Assembly (NCBI GenBank): GCA_965248815.1
Contig: CBDFKK010000008.1
Span: 2,976,001-3,040,000 of the forward strand
DNA length: 64,000 bases
Source of the DNA: CBDFKK01 sp965248815
GTDB lineage: Bacteria > Pseudomonadota > Alphaproteobacteria > SMXP01
Direction of reading: 5' to 3'
Shown piece by piece: positions 43,257 through 51,702 of the stretch. The notes beneath the pieces are model-generated. The model was not told the DNA's origin and searched no databases. It saw only the letters and a program-made list of their open reading frames with translations. Every line of letters begins with the position of its first letter. Position 1 is the stretch's first letter. The translations under genes and the position numbers were made by a program.

Positions 43257-43355
43257 GGGCGGCCCGCGAGAGCCGCCCGAGCTCCAGTCGGCTGAATAAG
43301 ATCTCCGCGGGGGGGGATGAGAGATCTTATCGGGGTCCCGGTGGGAACTGGGACA
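43257..43355. ncRNA. Hairpin-rich stretch, possible structured RNA or operator
   Basis: Three potential stems occur within 100 bases: GGGCGGC/GCCGCCC (43257-43263 with 43272-43278), a perfect 10-bp ATAAGATCTC/GAGATCTTAT (43296-43305 with 43321-43330), and GTCCC/GGGAC near 43336-43355. No coding frame or known RNA family is recognised. It could be a small RNA, a regulator binding site (for the 10-bp repeat) or chance. Confidence 0.3.
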
Positions 43356-43607
43356 ATAAGAATATGACTCATCGCTTCGACTAACACCAATCACCTTGGT
43401 TCACCATCGCGTGAGTCAATTCAATCATTTGACTTATCTCAATTTAGTCCGTGCGCGACCTAATAATTGAAAGGACTTTAGCGAGAATGGAATTAATTAT
43501 GGTTGAGCAATTTTACACGCACCGATTCACCTGAAAGCGAAAATAGGTTAGGCTTATTCGATAATTGCGATTGCCATTTCGGAATATAGATACAATTGGA
43601 ATTACTC

Positions 43608-44315
43608 ATGACTAATGAGCTCATAATACAACGCCGATTCCGCGGCCCCCTCGAATCGGGAAATGGCGGTTACGTATGCGGTCTCGTGGCCAATCGTATC
43701 GGTGGTCCGGCAGAAGTTACGTTGCGCACCCCGCCGCCGTTGGACACACCGTTACTTGTCAATCGCGATGGAGACCAAGTTAGCATCATGCAGGGAGAAA
43801 TGATTGTCGCCTCGGGTAAACCGAGCACAGTGGAGTTGGAGGTTCCCACGCCGCCGGGATTCGATGAGGCCCAGGAAGCCGAGAAGAACTTCATAGGGTT
43901 TACAAAACACTACTTGCCGGAGTGCTTCGTTTGCGGGCTGGAGCGCGGCGAGGCAGACGGCTTGCGAATTTTTGCTGGTCCGCCGGTATCAAATCGAGAA
44001 ATTGTCGCCGCTCCATGGATTCCCGACACCTCATTGGCCAGCCATACAGATGAAATTCGACCAGAATTTGCTTGGGCAGCCCTGGACTGTCCGGGTTTTT
44101 TCGCGGCCGGTCGACAACGACCCGATTTTGTTGCTCTTTTGGGACGCCAGGCGGCTAGCATTGGCAGGCTGCCCAAAGTAGACGAGCGATGCGTCGTTAT
44201 CGGTTGGCGGCTGGGTTCTGAAGGACGCAAACACTATTCCGGAACGGCTTTGTTTGGCCTAGACGGCGCGTTGCTGGCTTATGCGCGAGCGACGTGGATT
44301 GAATTCAAGTCGTGA
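43608..44315 (+). CDS. Hypothetical protein, probably double hot-dog (thioesterase-like) fold
   Basis: A protein of 235 residues from ATG 43608. The opening FRGPLESGNGGYVCGLVA resembles a group of thioesterase-like hot-dog proteins in which the 'P-x-SGNGGYxxG' segment forms the ligand tunnel; the second half (GWRLGSEGRKHYSGTALFG, LLAYARATW) looks like a second hot-dog unit. A Cys pair (PECFVCGLERGEADGLRIF) sits in the middle. An acyl-CoA binding or thioesterase role is plausible, but no catalytic residue can be pointed to. No operon partners; it is convergent with the DsbD-like gene at a 4-base distance. Confidence 0.65.
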   Translation: MTNELIIQRRFRGPLESGNGGYVCGLVANRIGGPAEVTLRTPPPLDTPLLVNRDGDQVSIMQGEMIVASGKPSTVELEVPTPPGFDEAQEAEKNFIGFTKHYLPECFVCGLERGEADGLRIFAGPPVSNREIVAAPWIPDTSLASHTDEIRPEFAWAALDCPGFFAAGRQRPDFVALLGRQAASIGRLPKVDERCVVIGWRLGSEGRKHYSGTALFGLDGALLAYARATWIEFKS

Positions 44316-44319
44316 GCGC

Positions 44320-46566
44320 TTAGGGAAGATCCAATTCCGCGGCGCTGGTCTCTTCGCTATTCCCCTTGACGTCATCTAGAGCCGACATGAGGGTCGCTTG
44401 GGTCAAAATTTGTGGCAGCACAGTCGCCGTATCTGAGCTCTTGCCGGCAGGACCATAAAGCAAATAAAGCGGCACACCATTGCGCCCATAGCGCGCGAGC
44501 GCTTTCGTGATATTGGGATCGCGGTTTGTCCAATCGCCTTTGAGATAGGCAATGTTATCTTGACGAAATCGTTCGGCCAGCGCGGCGCCGTTCAGCGCAA
44601 CTTGCTCGTTGACCAAACAAGTGATGCACCAAGCAGCGGTAAAGTTGACAAAAACGGCTCTACCGTCAGCGCGCAGCTCTTCGAGGCGGCGTGTCGAATA
44701 CGGTTCCCAATCAAGCGCAGCGTCAGCTGATGAGCCAGCCGCCAATTCGAGGTCAGAAGGTTCATCAGAGGGAAACCGAATGATTGCCAGAGCGGTAAAG
44801 ACGCTCAGCAATACAATGAGCGCCCCAGCATACTGCCAGCCACTTTCAACATTCCGGATGGCGTTGAATAGCCAGCCGGCAAATCCCAACAAGACTAATC
44901 CGCTCAGCGCGACCAAAACGCCTGTTGAACCCATTTGTTGGCTGAGCACCCAAATCAGCCAAACCGATGTCGCATACATTGGAAAGGCGAGAAGCTGCTT
45001 TAAGCGATCCATCCATGGGCCCGGGCGCGGCAAGGCGTTGCTCAGGCCGGGAATAAAACTGAATGCAAGATAGGGAAGCGCCATACCTAAACCGAGGGCG
45101 GCGAAAACACTGATTGCCGCGGGAGTTGTCTGTGTCAGAGCGAATCCCATCGCCGTGCCCATGAACGGCGCCGTGCATGGTGTTGCAACGGCAGCTGCCA
45201 GCATGCCGGTCCCGAAGGACCCTGCCGCGCCACCGGAGGGCGTCATTCGGCCCGCTGCACTCATGAATGTTCCGCCGACCTCAAATACGCCCGACAAATT
45301 AAGTCCGACCAAAAACATGAGATAGGCCATCAGCGTGACGAATGTCGGCGATTGCAATTGAAAACCCCAACCGATTTCATCCCCCGCTTGGCGCAACACA
45401 ATGAGAAGGGAAGCGATCGCAACAAAACTCAAGATCACGCCCGCGGCATAAGCCAAACCTCCCACGCGCACCGCCTGGGGATGCTCTTTGGCCAATTTAG
45501 TTAGTCCCACGGCCTTCATCGAAAGAACGGGAAACACGCAGGGCATTAAATTCAAAATCATTCCGCCTATGAGCGCGAAAAAAATCGCTTCAAGGAAGTC
45601 CACGCTTGCTACTGGAGGGGGCGGATCTTGCGGAACGACGCCAACGGCTTCTGACGTCAACGTGCCGACTGCGATCTCACCAACCTTAGCCTCGACTTCA
45701 AACGAGACAGTTTTGGGCTCGTACACTTCCTGATCGAGCGCCTGCTCCCGAATGACGACGACGCCGCCGACAGGGTCGAACGACTCGATGCTACCCAAAT
45801 TGGCAACCTTGTAGCCGGGCTCAACGGATATGGAGAATCCAACTCCACCGTAACGCATCGTTTGCGGTGCCGCGTTTCTAATGATGCCGTCTACATTAGG
45901 AAAGAACGTAACGTCTTTGATTCGCCCACTGCGAAACGCCTCAATTAAATCGTCGGCTTCAACTGAAACGGCGACTTCATCGTTGAGCATCGCTATGCGC
46001 GTGGGCCAGGGCGCCTGTTGAGGCAAAGCCAACCGCGTTGCTTCGATATCCGGGGCCCAAACAGGGTCGGCCTGGGCATCACCGGTGGTTGCTCTCAAAC
46101 TAATCTTGAGATCAGCCTCCTCAGGAATACAAATCTCTTCACACACAAGCCATTCGGCATGAGCGCTGATTAGGACTTGTTGCCCCTCTTTAAGAGCCGT
46201 AGGCGCAGCAATTTCAGTGAGAAGAAAGATTTCCCCCGCATAGCCGAAATTCATCAACGGTCCGACGGGAATACGCTCGGGCGCCGGCCAATGAATTTCA
46301 CTAGCTTCGAATCCTAACGGCAAGTTCCATTCGATTCGCGTGGGTTCGCCTGAATCGCCGGGATTTTTCCAATAGGTATGCCAATTGGGCCGTATCTTTT
46401 GGCGCAACGCGATCCAAAAGGTACCGCCAGCCGGTATCTCGAGAACATCGCTAACCAGCTCTGCCTCAACATTGCCGGATGACAATACCTGAGCGCGAGG
46501 TGTCGACAGGGTCCACGCAGCCGCAATGCCGATCATGGCAGCGGCCAAGGTTAGTCTCTTCATCAT
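44320..46566 (-). CDS. DsbD/ScsB-like protein-disulfide reductase
   Basis: About 748 residues; the exact start among three nearby ATGs (46581, 46566, 46563) is uncertain. The signal peptide ends near STPRAQ. A periplasmic N-terminal domain carries WLVCEEICIPEE with the reactive Cys pair. The membrane domain has eight or so helices with NLMPCVFPVLSMK and ATPCTAPFMG, the two Cys that pass electrons across the membrane. The C-terminal thioredoxin domain has AAWCITCLVNEQ. The protein moves reducing power from cytoplasmic thioredoxin to periplasmic thiols. The long N-terminal region is more like ScsB (suppressor of copper sensitivity) than classical DsbD. No other scs or ccm gene adjoins. Confidence 0.92.
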   Translation of the reverse strand: MMKRLTLAAAMIGIAAAWTLSTPRAQVLSSGNVEAELVSDVLEIPAGGTFWIALRQKIRPNWHTYWKNPGDSGEPTRIEWNLPLGFEASEIHWPAPERIPVGPLMNFGYAGEIFLLTEIAAPTALKEGQQVLISAHAEWLVCEEICIPEEADLKISLRATTGDAQADPVWAPDIEATRLALPQQAPWPTRIAMLNDEVAVSVEADDLIEAFRSGRIKDVTFFPNVDGIIRNAAPQTMRYGGVGFSISVEPGYKVANLGSIESFDPVGGVVVIREQALDQEVYEPKTVSFEVEAKVGEIAVGTLTSEAVGVVPQDPPPPVASVDFLEAIFFALIGGMILNLMPCVFPVLSMKAVGLTKLAKEHPQAVRVGGLAYAAGVILSFVAIASLLIVLRQAGDEIGWGFQLQSPTFVTLMAYLMFLVGLNLSGVFEVGGTFMSAAGRMTPSGGAAGSFGTGMLAAAVATPCTAPFMGTAMGFALTQTTPAAISVFAALGLGMALPYLAFSFIPGLSNALPRPGPWMDRLKQLLAFPMYATSVWLIWVLSQQMGSTGVLVALSGLVLLGFAGWLFNAIRNVESGWQYAGALIVLLSVFTALAIIRFPSDEPSDLELAAGSSADAALDWEPYSTRRLEELRADGRAVFVNFTAAWCITCLVNEQVALNGAALAERFRQDNIAYLKGDWTNRDPNITKALARYGRNGVPLYLLYGPAGKSSDTATVLPQILTQATLMSALDDVKGNSEETSAAELDLP

Positions 46567-46581
46567 CGATGCGACGATCAT

Positions 46582-46885
46582 TCGGTGCCCGGTATAATTT
46601 TGTTCGGGTCTCGCCCGACGCCCAGCGCCCGTCCCCTCAAAGGCATAGTCTGCAATGCCTTAGCATACTTCTAATATAGACCGCGGATCTTTGGCTAAGC
46701 CAGGTACTCTCGAAAAGTTTATAGCTTCGGCCACTTAGCCGGAATTGGGGCGGTCTCTCGTGCTATTTGGTTAAAAACCCGTTACGGACCGATTCGGAAC
46801 CATAGTCGGGACCTCCGCCGCACGTATCTATTTTGGTCACATCGCCAGATTTACGAGCGAAGGCAAAGCATCGGGCTGCGAGCCA
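46582..46885. other. Intergenic region without recognised feature
   Basis: About 300 bases between two reverse-strand genes. It includes a TATAAT-like string near 46594, but no convincing promoter pair, hairpin terminator or coding frame. Confidence 0.4.
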
Positions 46886-47509
46886 TCAGATTTCTATTTC
46901 AGGCTCGTCCCGACTCGGTCTTTGTTTGGTGAGCGCCCGATACGCCATGATATGGGCGGTGATGTAGTTTGGAGGAACGTCCAAAGTATAGTCGCCGTAT
47001 CCCAGGAGGCCATTACGCACGACTATTTGAAATCCTGTTTGTACATTCGCCTCGACAAACGATTCCGGCAACTCAATGGCCAATTGTTCAGTGAACATGC
47101 ATCCTTGGCGGCAAAAGACCTTACGGTCGAGAATCAACACGGCCAACGAATTTCCACTATCGTCGTTAGCACTGTCGTATTCGATCAGGCCAAACCCAAT
47201 GCCTCCGGGCCTTAAGCCACCGCCTGAATAACTCATCGTTACAAAAAGCTGTGTTCCGCGCGCCGGTTGAACGCGCAAACCTGTGTCAGGCGGTTGCGAC
47301 TCGATCGTTTGTAAGTGATAGCTCGCAAAGTCTAGCTTGATTTCGGAGCTTACATAGGTCCGGATCGGTGCGTCGTCAGATTCGAGAACCTCGACTTCCT
47401 CAGCCAATTTCAATGTCGGCTTGGCGCCAACTTCTTCCAAATTGCTGATGCTGCATGCGGAAAGCGCAAACATTACGCATATAAATGCGATAAACCTGGC
47501 ACTAACCAT
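46886..47509 (-). CDS. Hypothetical lipoprotein
   Basis: ATG at 47509 starts a signal ending in the lipobox ALSAC (FIAFICVMFALSACSISN), giving a 207-residue precursor; an ATG five codons upstream is the alternative. The mature domain is predominantly beta and has a Cys pair (KVFCRQGCMFTEQLAIELPE). The residue after the lipid-modified Cys is Ser, so sorting to the outer membrane is likely by the usual +2 rule. I do not recognise the family. It stands alone, about 90 bases before the thiolase stop is reached on the other side. Confidence 0.7.
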   Translation of the reverse strand: MVSARFIAFICVMFALSACSISNLEEVGAKPTLKLAEEVEVLESDDAPIRTYVSSEIKLDFASYHLQTIESQPPDTGLRVQPARGTQLFVTMSYSGGGLRPGGIGFGLIEYDSANDDSGNSLAVLILDRKVFCRQGCMFTEQLAIELPESFVEANVQTGFQIVVRNGLLGYGDYTLDVPPNYITAHIMAYRALTKQRPSRDEPEIEI

Positions 47510-47620
47510 TGCATTACGCCCCACTTGCGCGTCAGCTCTAAAGAGAACGCGCTAAACGCAAAAACCCTATCCCACTAGGACGCTTCGTTCAATTTTAGAA
47601 AGCGCGCTTAGAGACCAATC

Positions 47621-48805
47621 CTAAGCTGCCTCAAACAAGCCGGCGGCCCCCATACCGCCTCCGATACACATAGTGACCACTACACGTCTCGCCTTGCGCT
47701 TTCGTGCTTCAAGCAAGATGTGACCCGTCAGGCGCGCGCCAGTCATTCCATAAGGGTGACCGATCGCAATAGAGCCGCCGTTGACGTTTAGAATGTCGTG
47801 GTCGATGCCTAGATTATCGGTGCAATAGAGCAGCTGGCTAGCGAATGCTTCGTTGAGTTCCCACAAATCGATGTCGTCAACAGTGAGCCCTTGGCGCTCC
47901 AGCAGCCGTGGGACAGCGAAGGCTGGGCCGATACCCATTTCATCGGGCTCGCACCCCGCAACATTAAAGCCTCGAAACACACCTAATGGTTCGAGGCCGC
48001 GCTTTTCAACTTCCTTTGCTTCCATTAGCAAACAGGCGGAAGCGCCGTCTGACAGTTGACTGGCATTGCCGGCCGTAATGAATTTGTCTTCTCCTTTGAC
48101 AGGCTGCAACGCGGCCAGACCTTCGAGTGTTGTTCCCGGCCGATTGCATTCGTCCTTGTCGACCGTCACCTTCACAAGAGACTCTTCCTTCGTTTCTTTG
48201 TTCACTTTTTTCATCGTTGTCGTAAGAGGAACGATCTCAAGGTCAAATGTGCCGGCCTCCTGTGCCGCAGCAGTACGCTGCTGGCTTTTTAGAGCATACT
48301 CATCCTGACGATCGCGGCTGATCTCATAGCGCTCGGCCACAATGTCGGCCGTATCGATCATCGGCATCCAGAGTTCTGGCTTCTCCTTCATCAATTCTTC
48401 TTCTGTGAAGTGATTGAGATTGATCCCTTCGAGCTGCACCAAAGAAATGGATTCAACACCTCCGCCGATCGCGGCGGGCACGCCCTCTTGGATAATGGCG
48501 TGAGCGGCCATAGCAATCGCTTGAAGACCGGACGAACAATAACGGTTGATCGTGACACCGGACGTCGTGACGGGACATCCTGCTCGGATCGCCGACTGCC
48601 GGGCGATATTGTGCCCAGTCGCGCCCTCAGGATAACCGCATCCGAGATAGACGTCCTCGACATGTCCGGGCTCAAGGCCCGCACGGTCGATAGCGTGCTT
48701 AATGACGTGAGAGGCCATGACGGAGCCATGGGTCTGGTTGAAGCTGCCGCGGCCGGATTTGGCAAGGCCGGTCCTGGCCGTCGAAACGATGACTGCTTCT
48801 CTCAT
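47621..48805 (-). CDS. Acetyl-CoA C-acyltransferase (thiolase)
   Basis: A 394-residue enzyme from ATG 48805, preceded by GGGGAGA. It belongs to the thiolase superfamily and cleaves or forms 3-ketoacyl-CoA. The nucleophile is Cys90 (INRYCSSGLQA), the activating His350 is in IGHPYGMTGAR, and Cys380 is in VTMCIGGGMG. All match degradative/biosynthetic thiolases (FadA/AtoB type). No FadB-like multienzyme subunit is adjacent, so which pathway it serves (fatty acid beta-oxidation or another acyl-CoA route) is undetermined. It is divergent from an exported protein gene, with an inverted repeat between them. Confidence 0.93.
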   Translation of the reverse strand: MREAVIVSTARTGLAKSGRGSFNQTHGSVMASHVIKHAIDRAGLEPGHVEDVYLGCGYPEGATGHNIARQSAIRAGCPVTTSGVTINRYCSSGLQAIAMAAHAIIQEGVPAAIGGGVESISLVQLEGINLNHFTEEELMKEKPELWMPMIDTADIVAERYEISRDRQDEYALKSQQRTAAAQEAGTFDLEIVPLTTTMKKVNKETKEESLVKVTVDKDECNRPGTTLEGLAALQPVKGEDKFITAGNASQLSDGASACLLMEAKEVEKRGLEPLGVFRGFNVAGCEPDEMGIGPAFAVPRLLERQGLTVDDIDLWELNEAFASQLLYCTDNLGIDHDILNVNGGSIAIGHPYGMTGARLTGHILLEARKRKARRVVVTMCIGGGMGAAGLFEAA

Positions 48806-48907
48806 GTCTGTCTCCCCGTATTTCACATTGGGCCGGCGTCTCGCCGGAAGCATCTTAGGCGGCAAGACTTTCAGTATCCGCCGGGGCCCTTAGGCGAACA
48901 AGATTGA

Positions 48908-48941
48908 ATTTGGTTAATCAATTCCTGGCCGCTAACCAAAT
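48908..48941. promoter_or_regulatory. 9-bp inverted repeat, candidate operator
   Basis: ATTTGGTTA (48908-48916) and TAACCAAAT (48933-48941) form a perfect inverted repeat with a 16-base spacer, in the divergent gap between the thiolase and the 49092 gene. The layout fits a dimeric repressor site. No regulator gene is adjacent. Confidence 0.35.
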
Positions 48942-49091
48942 CTCACAATGGTCCACATTTCTCCTTGGTGAAGCCGCACTTCGACAAAGCTTGGCCGAAT
49001 TCCCGGCCTACCTTGGACAAAGCATCAATGGATTCAATTTTTATAAATGTCTATCGACCTAACATATCAATCGAGGCGGATTGGGGAACCA

Positions 49092-49559
49092 ATGAAAAGA
49101 ATTTCACATCGCAACTTACTCGCCGCATTTTCACTCCTGGGATTGCTTCTCCTTCCCGGTGTGGAACTCTACGAGACGGACCCTGTTTCCGAGCGTCATG
49201 CAAATGTAACGGAAGCTGGCCTGGAACCGGCTCACGATTTCGACCTGCTCACAAAAACGGTTTTTGCATCGGCACTTGCGACTGCCTATCTCGATCTCGC
49301 CACAGCCATCACCAAAGCGCAGGGGGCGACCTGGGGCGATGCTCAGTATTTCGTTACGAAGGCCCAGGCCAATTTCGACTGCTGGGTTCATCAAAGTGAA
49401 GAGGGCTTAATGGGCACATCGGGCGAGACCTGCCAAGCAGCATTTGAACATGCACTTCAGTCGATTGACGAGCGGATCATTGCGGCACGACAACTGACGC
49501 TGGCCATGGCATCTCAGCCCGCTTCAGCCAGCAACTATACCGGCTCAATTGGCAACTAA
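49092..49559 (+). CDS. Hypothetical exported protein
   Basis: A protein of 155 residues. ATG 49092 starts a signal-like segment (RNLLAAFSLLGLLLLPGVEL). The mature part has a helical block ATAYLDLATAITKAQGATWG followed by DAQYFVTKAQANFD. The pattern 'Y-x-x-LA...W-x-DA-x-x-F-x-x-KA' is one I associate with the helical spacers ahead of OmpA domains in some alphaproteobacteria, but no OmpA domain follows here. Two Cys (FDCWVHQ and GETCQA) could form a disulfide. A terminator follows immediately. Confidence 0.6.
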   Translation: MKRISHRNLLAAFSLLGLLLLPGVELYETDPVSERHANVTEAGLEPAHDFDLLTKTVFASALATAYLDLATAITKAQGATWGDAQYFVTKAQANFDCWVHQSEEGLMGTSGETCQAAFEHALQSIDERIIAARQLTLAMASQPASASNYTGSIGN

Positions 49560-49580
49560 TTTGTTTCCCCCGCGTAACTC

Positions 49581-49610
49581 AAGCGGCTTGCCCAAAGCCG
49601 CTTTCTTTTT
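49581..49610 (+). terminator. Rho-independent terminator
   Basis: AAGCGGCTT (49581-49589) pairs with AAGCCGCTT (49595-49603) across a 5-base loop, then TCTTTTT follows. It ends the 49092 gene and separates it from the next gene's transcript. Confidence 0.88.
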
Positions 49611-49701
49611 GCCTGCATTGACGCGACGAATGCAGTCGCCAAAACTATATGATTGTTGTTCAAGTGATTCGTGCCCGCTTGCACCTGAGGAGGCCCAGGA
49701 G

Positions 49702-50742
49702 GTGGCGCAACGGAAATATCCTTTCTATGTGAGTTTGATCTCGCTCAGCTTAATTGCGAGCGCGACCAGCAACGCGGCGAATATTGAGCGCGTGGTCGTG
49801 GGTGCCCACGACACGTTCACGCGCCTGGTCTTTCATTTGGATGATGCGGCCTCCTACGCCCAAACCTGGGATTCATCGGGACGGCCGGTTATCACGATGC
49901 CGGACGTTTCGGCGGTCGGCCCCCAACCGAATTTTACCCAACGCCACGCCCCTGCCGTGGGCTTGACTTACACGTTGAGTGACGACGGACTAGATGCAGT
50001 CATCGTGACCGATGGTCCGGTCAAAGCAACCAGCTTCGTATTGACGCCTGACACCTACGGAGGGCACCGCGTTGTCATAGACATCAGCCGGACAGGCTCT
50101 GGCCTTGTGACGGGAAGTATTGACAGTTCCCCGACCATGCGCAGGCTCGATCCTGCGCCAGCAACCGAACAACCGGCTGGGGAACTTGAGGAGATAACGC
50201 AGGCTGTTCCGGATAGTCTACCGGAGCAGGCAGCTCTAGCTGAACCTATTGAACCTCTGGCACCCGAAACGACTAGCGATCTGGAACCGGAGTCCCTTTC
50301 CCTGCCGCCCCCCTTGACGCAAGTTGAACAACCGGATCCGCCCGCGCAGACAGCGCTGCTGACCCCCAAGGAGCCGGCACCGGTACGAACCCAATTCTCA
50401 GCCCTTCAGACCGACGTCTGCAGCGGTACAGCCAGCCGCCTCCAAGTGGATCGTTGGGATATGGCGGCCCTCATTGATCACGGACTTTGTCTGTCGAACG
50501 CCGGACGGCTGGTGGATGCAAGGAGTGTCCTGGAACGAATCCTGTCATTCGATCCCGAGTTTCACCGCGCCCGCTTGGCCCTCGCTGATGTCTACGCGCG
50601 GCAAGGCGAAATCGCCCTCGCAAAGGAGGCCTATGAATACGTCCTTCTATCGGCGCCACCAGCCGATGTGACAAAGCGTATTCAACTGTCCCTGCGCGAA
50701 TTGCGGCCGCGCAATACCACCGCCGCGGCGCCTTTGCCCTAA
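49702..50742 (+). CDS. Exported AMIN-like domain protein with C-terminal TPR
   Basis: I place the start at GTG 49702: AGGAGG lies 8 bases upstream and the product begins with a clean signal peptide (KYPFYVSLISLSLIASATSN). An earlier ATG at 49549 would run through the terminator. Residues 28-140 resemble an AMIN domain (IERVVVGAHDTFTRLVFHLD), which binds peptidoglycan or other polymers in envelope proteins. A Pro-rich, acidic linker spans about 150-250. TPR-like helices follow (LIDHGLCLSNAGRLVDARSV; ALADVYARQGEIALAKEAYE). The protein is about 346 residues. Envelope tethering is plausible; partners are unknown. A Sel1 lipoprotein gene follows on the same strand. Confidence 0.75.
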   Translation: MAQRKYPFYVSLISLSLIASATSNAANIERVVVGAHDTFTRLVFHLDDAASYAQTWDSSGRPVITMPDVSAVGPQPNFTQRHAPAVGLTYTLSDDGLDAVIVTDGPVKATSFVLTPDTYGGHRVVIDISRTGSGLVTGSIDSSPTMRRLDPAPATEQPAGELEEITQAVPDSLPEQAALAEPIEPLAPETTSDLEPESLSLPPPLTQVEQPDPPAQTALLTPKEPAPVRTQFSALQTDVCSGTASRLQVDRWDMAALIDHGLCLSNAGRLVDARSVLERILSFDPEFHRARLALADVYARQGEIALAKEAYEYVLLSAPPADVTKRIQLSLRELRPRNTTAAAPLP

Positions 50743-50812
50743 GTCTGGCGACGGACTAAGCTCACCGTCTCGTTATAAAGGGGTGGGCAATATAATTTCA
50801 GAAAGCCAGAAA

Positions 50813-51544
50813 ATGTTGAATCGTTCTTGCGCTTGGGTAGGCCTCCTCACCGTGACGCTCTTTCTAGTTGGGTGCGGTGGGCCTAGCGGACCACGTGGAC
50901 CCCGCCCAAGCGCGCTACCCAATGAATTGCGCGGCCCTGTTACAGGCTTCGACCAAACCCGGCTTTACACGGAAGCAAAACAGTTGGTCGACGAGGGCAA
51001 TTGTACCGAGGCGCAACCCCTCTTAACGTGCCTTGCAATTGGCGCGGAAGGCTTTGACGGCGCGCGGCATCTACTGGGCAGCTGCCTAATTGCAACCGAT
51101 CCCGTCGACAAATCGCCAGAGCAGCTCTCACTAATTCAAACCGAAGGTGTGACGTGGATTGAACGGGCGGCTGACGCCGGCTGGATTGAAGCGCAACAGG
51201 ATCTTGTCGGTCTGTATGCTGAGGGCCGCGTTGTGAAAAAAGATCTCACGCTTGCACAGAAATGGTTCACGCTGCACGAAACTAATCCCATGCGCATCGC
51301 CCTTGGCACTGATGAAATCGACACAGATGTCGCAAGCAAACTTGCGGCCGACATCAAAGCCGACGAGCGCGCTCAAGGCCTTGCGCTCGCTGGTGGTTGG
51401 GAGCGCACGATCTGGACGCCGGAAAACCCGCAAGCTTTGCCTGACGAATGCCGCCCCCAAGGGCGTCCCGAAGGTGCGCGCGCCGGCGGTCGGCCTCCCG
51501 ACGGGACCCGAGGCGGCCGCCGCGGTCCCCGCAGCCAGGGATGA
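50813..51544 (+). CDS. Sel1-repeat lipoprotein with Arg/Gly-rich tail
   Basis: ATG 50813 opens a signal peptide ending in the lipobox FLVGC. The 243-residue precursor has one or two Sel1-like/TPR helices (EAQQDLVGLYAEGRVVKKDL, AQKWF) and several Cys in the first half that could pair (NCTEAQPLLTC, LLGSC). The last 30 residues are strongly basic and Gly/Arg/Pro-rich (GARAGGRPPDGTRGGRRGPR), unusual for a lipoprotein and perhaps able to contact nucleic acid or anionic polymers. It follows the AMIN/TPR gene at about 70 bases, so the two probably share a role in the envelope. Function unknown. Confidence 0.75.
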   Translation: MLNRSCAWVGLLTVTLFLVGCGGPSGPRGPRPSALPNELRGPVTGFDQTRLYTEAKQLVDEGNCTEAQPLLTCLAIGAEGFDGARHLLGSCLIATDPVDKSPEQLSLIQTEGVTWIERAADAGWIEAQQDLVGLYAEGRVVKKDLTLAQKWFTLHETNPMRIALGTDEIDTDVASKLAADIKADERAQGLALAGGWERTIWTPENPQALPDECRPQGRPEGARAGGRPPDGTRGGRRGPRSQG

Positions 51545-51579
51545 CAAGGCTCAATTTCAGTTGTATCGATTAACCGGCC

Positions 51580-51694
51580 TGCATCCTTCGAGACGAGCAC
51601 TTCGCTTTGCTCAGCGCTCCCTCAGGATGAGGTTTGGCACATGTTTGATCCTCATGGTGAGGGCGAGCGCAGCGAGCGTCTCGAACCATGTGGG
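51580..51694. repeat. Pair of palindromic intergenic repeat elements
   Basis: Two imperfect copies of an extended palindrome are seen: 51581-51632 (GCATCCTTCGAGACG ... CCTCAGGATGAGG) and 51649-51693 (CCTCATGGTGAGGGCGAGCG ... CGTCTCGAACCATG). Each folds into a long stem, and they are opposed in orientation. The core 'CTCAGGATGAGG / CTTCGAGACG' is the kind of short interspersed repeat common between genes of Alphaproteobacteria. They lie between the convergent Sel1 lipoprotein and YjbQ genes and may serve as a terminator or RNase target. Confidence 0.75.
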
Positions 51695-51702
51695 TCAACT
51701 CT

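Larger units (their letters stand above)
43006..43607. other. Long intergenic region with terminator and multiple inverted repeats
   Basis: These 602 bases hold the terminator at 43126-43150 and a hairpin-rich stretch at 43257-43355. The rest, 43390-43607, is AT-rich and should hold the promoter of the next gene, but I cannot place it with confidence. Short frames here have no coding character. Confidence 0.5.

Noticed and set aside
43208..43390. 60-codon reverse frame (and 73-codon overlap) in the 43 kb intergenic region
   Set aside because: Pro/Gly/Arg-rich, no ribosome site, and it coincides with hairpin-forming GC stretches.
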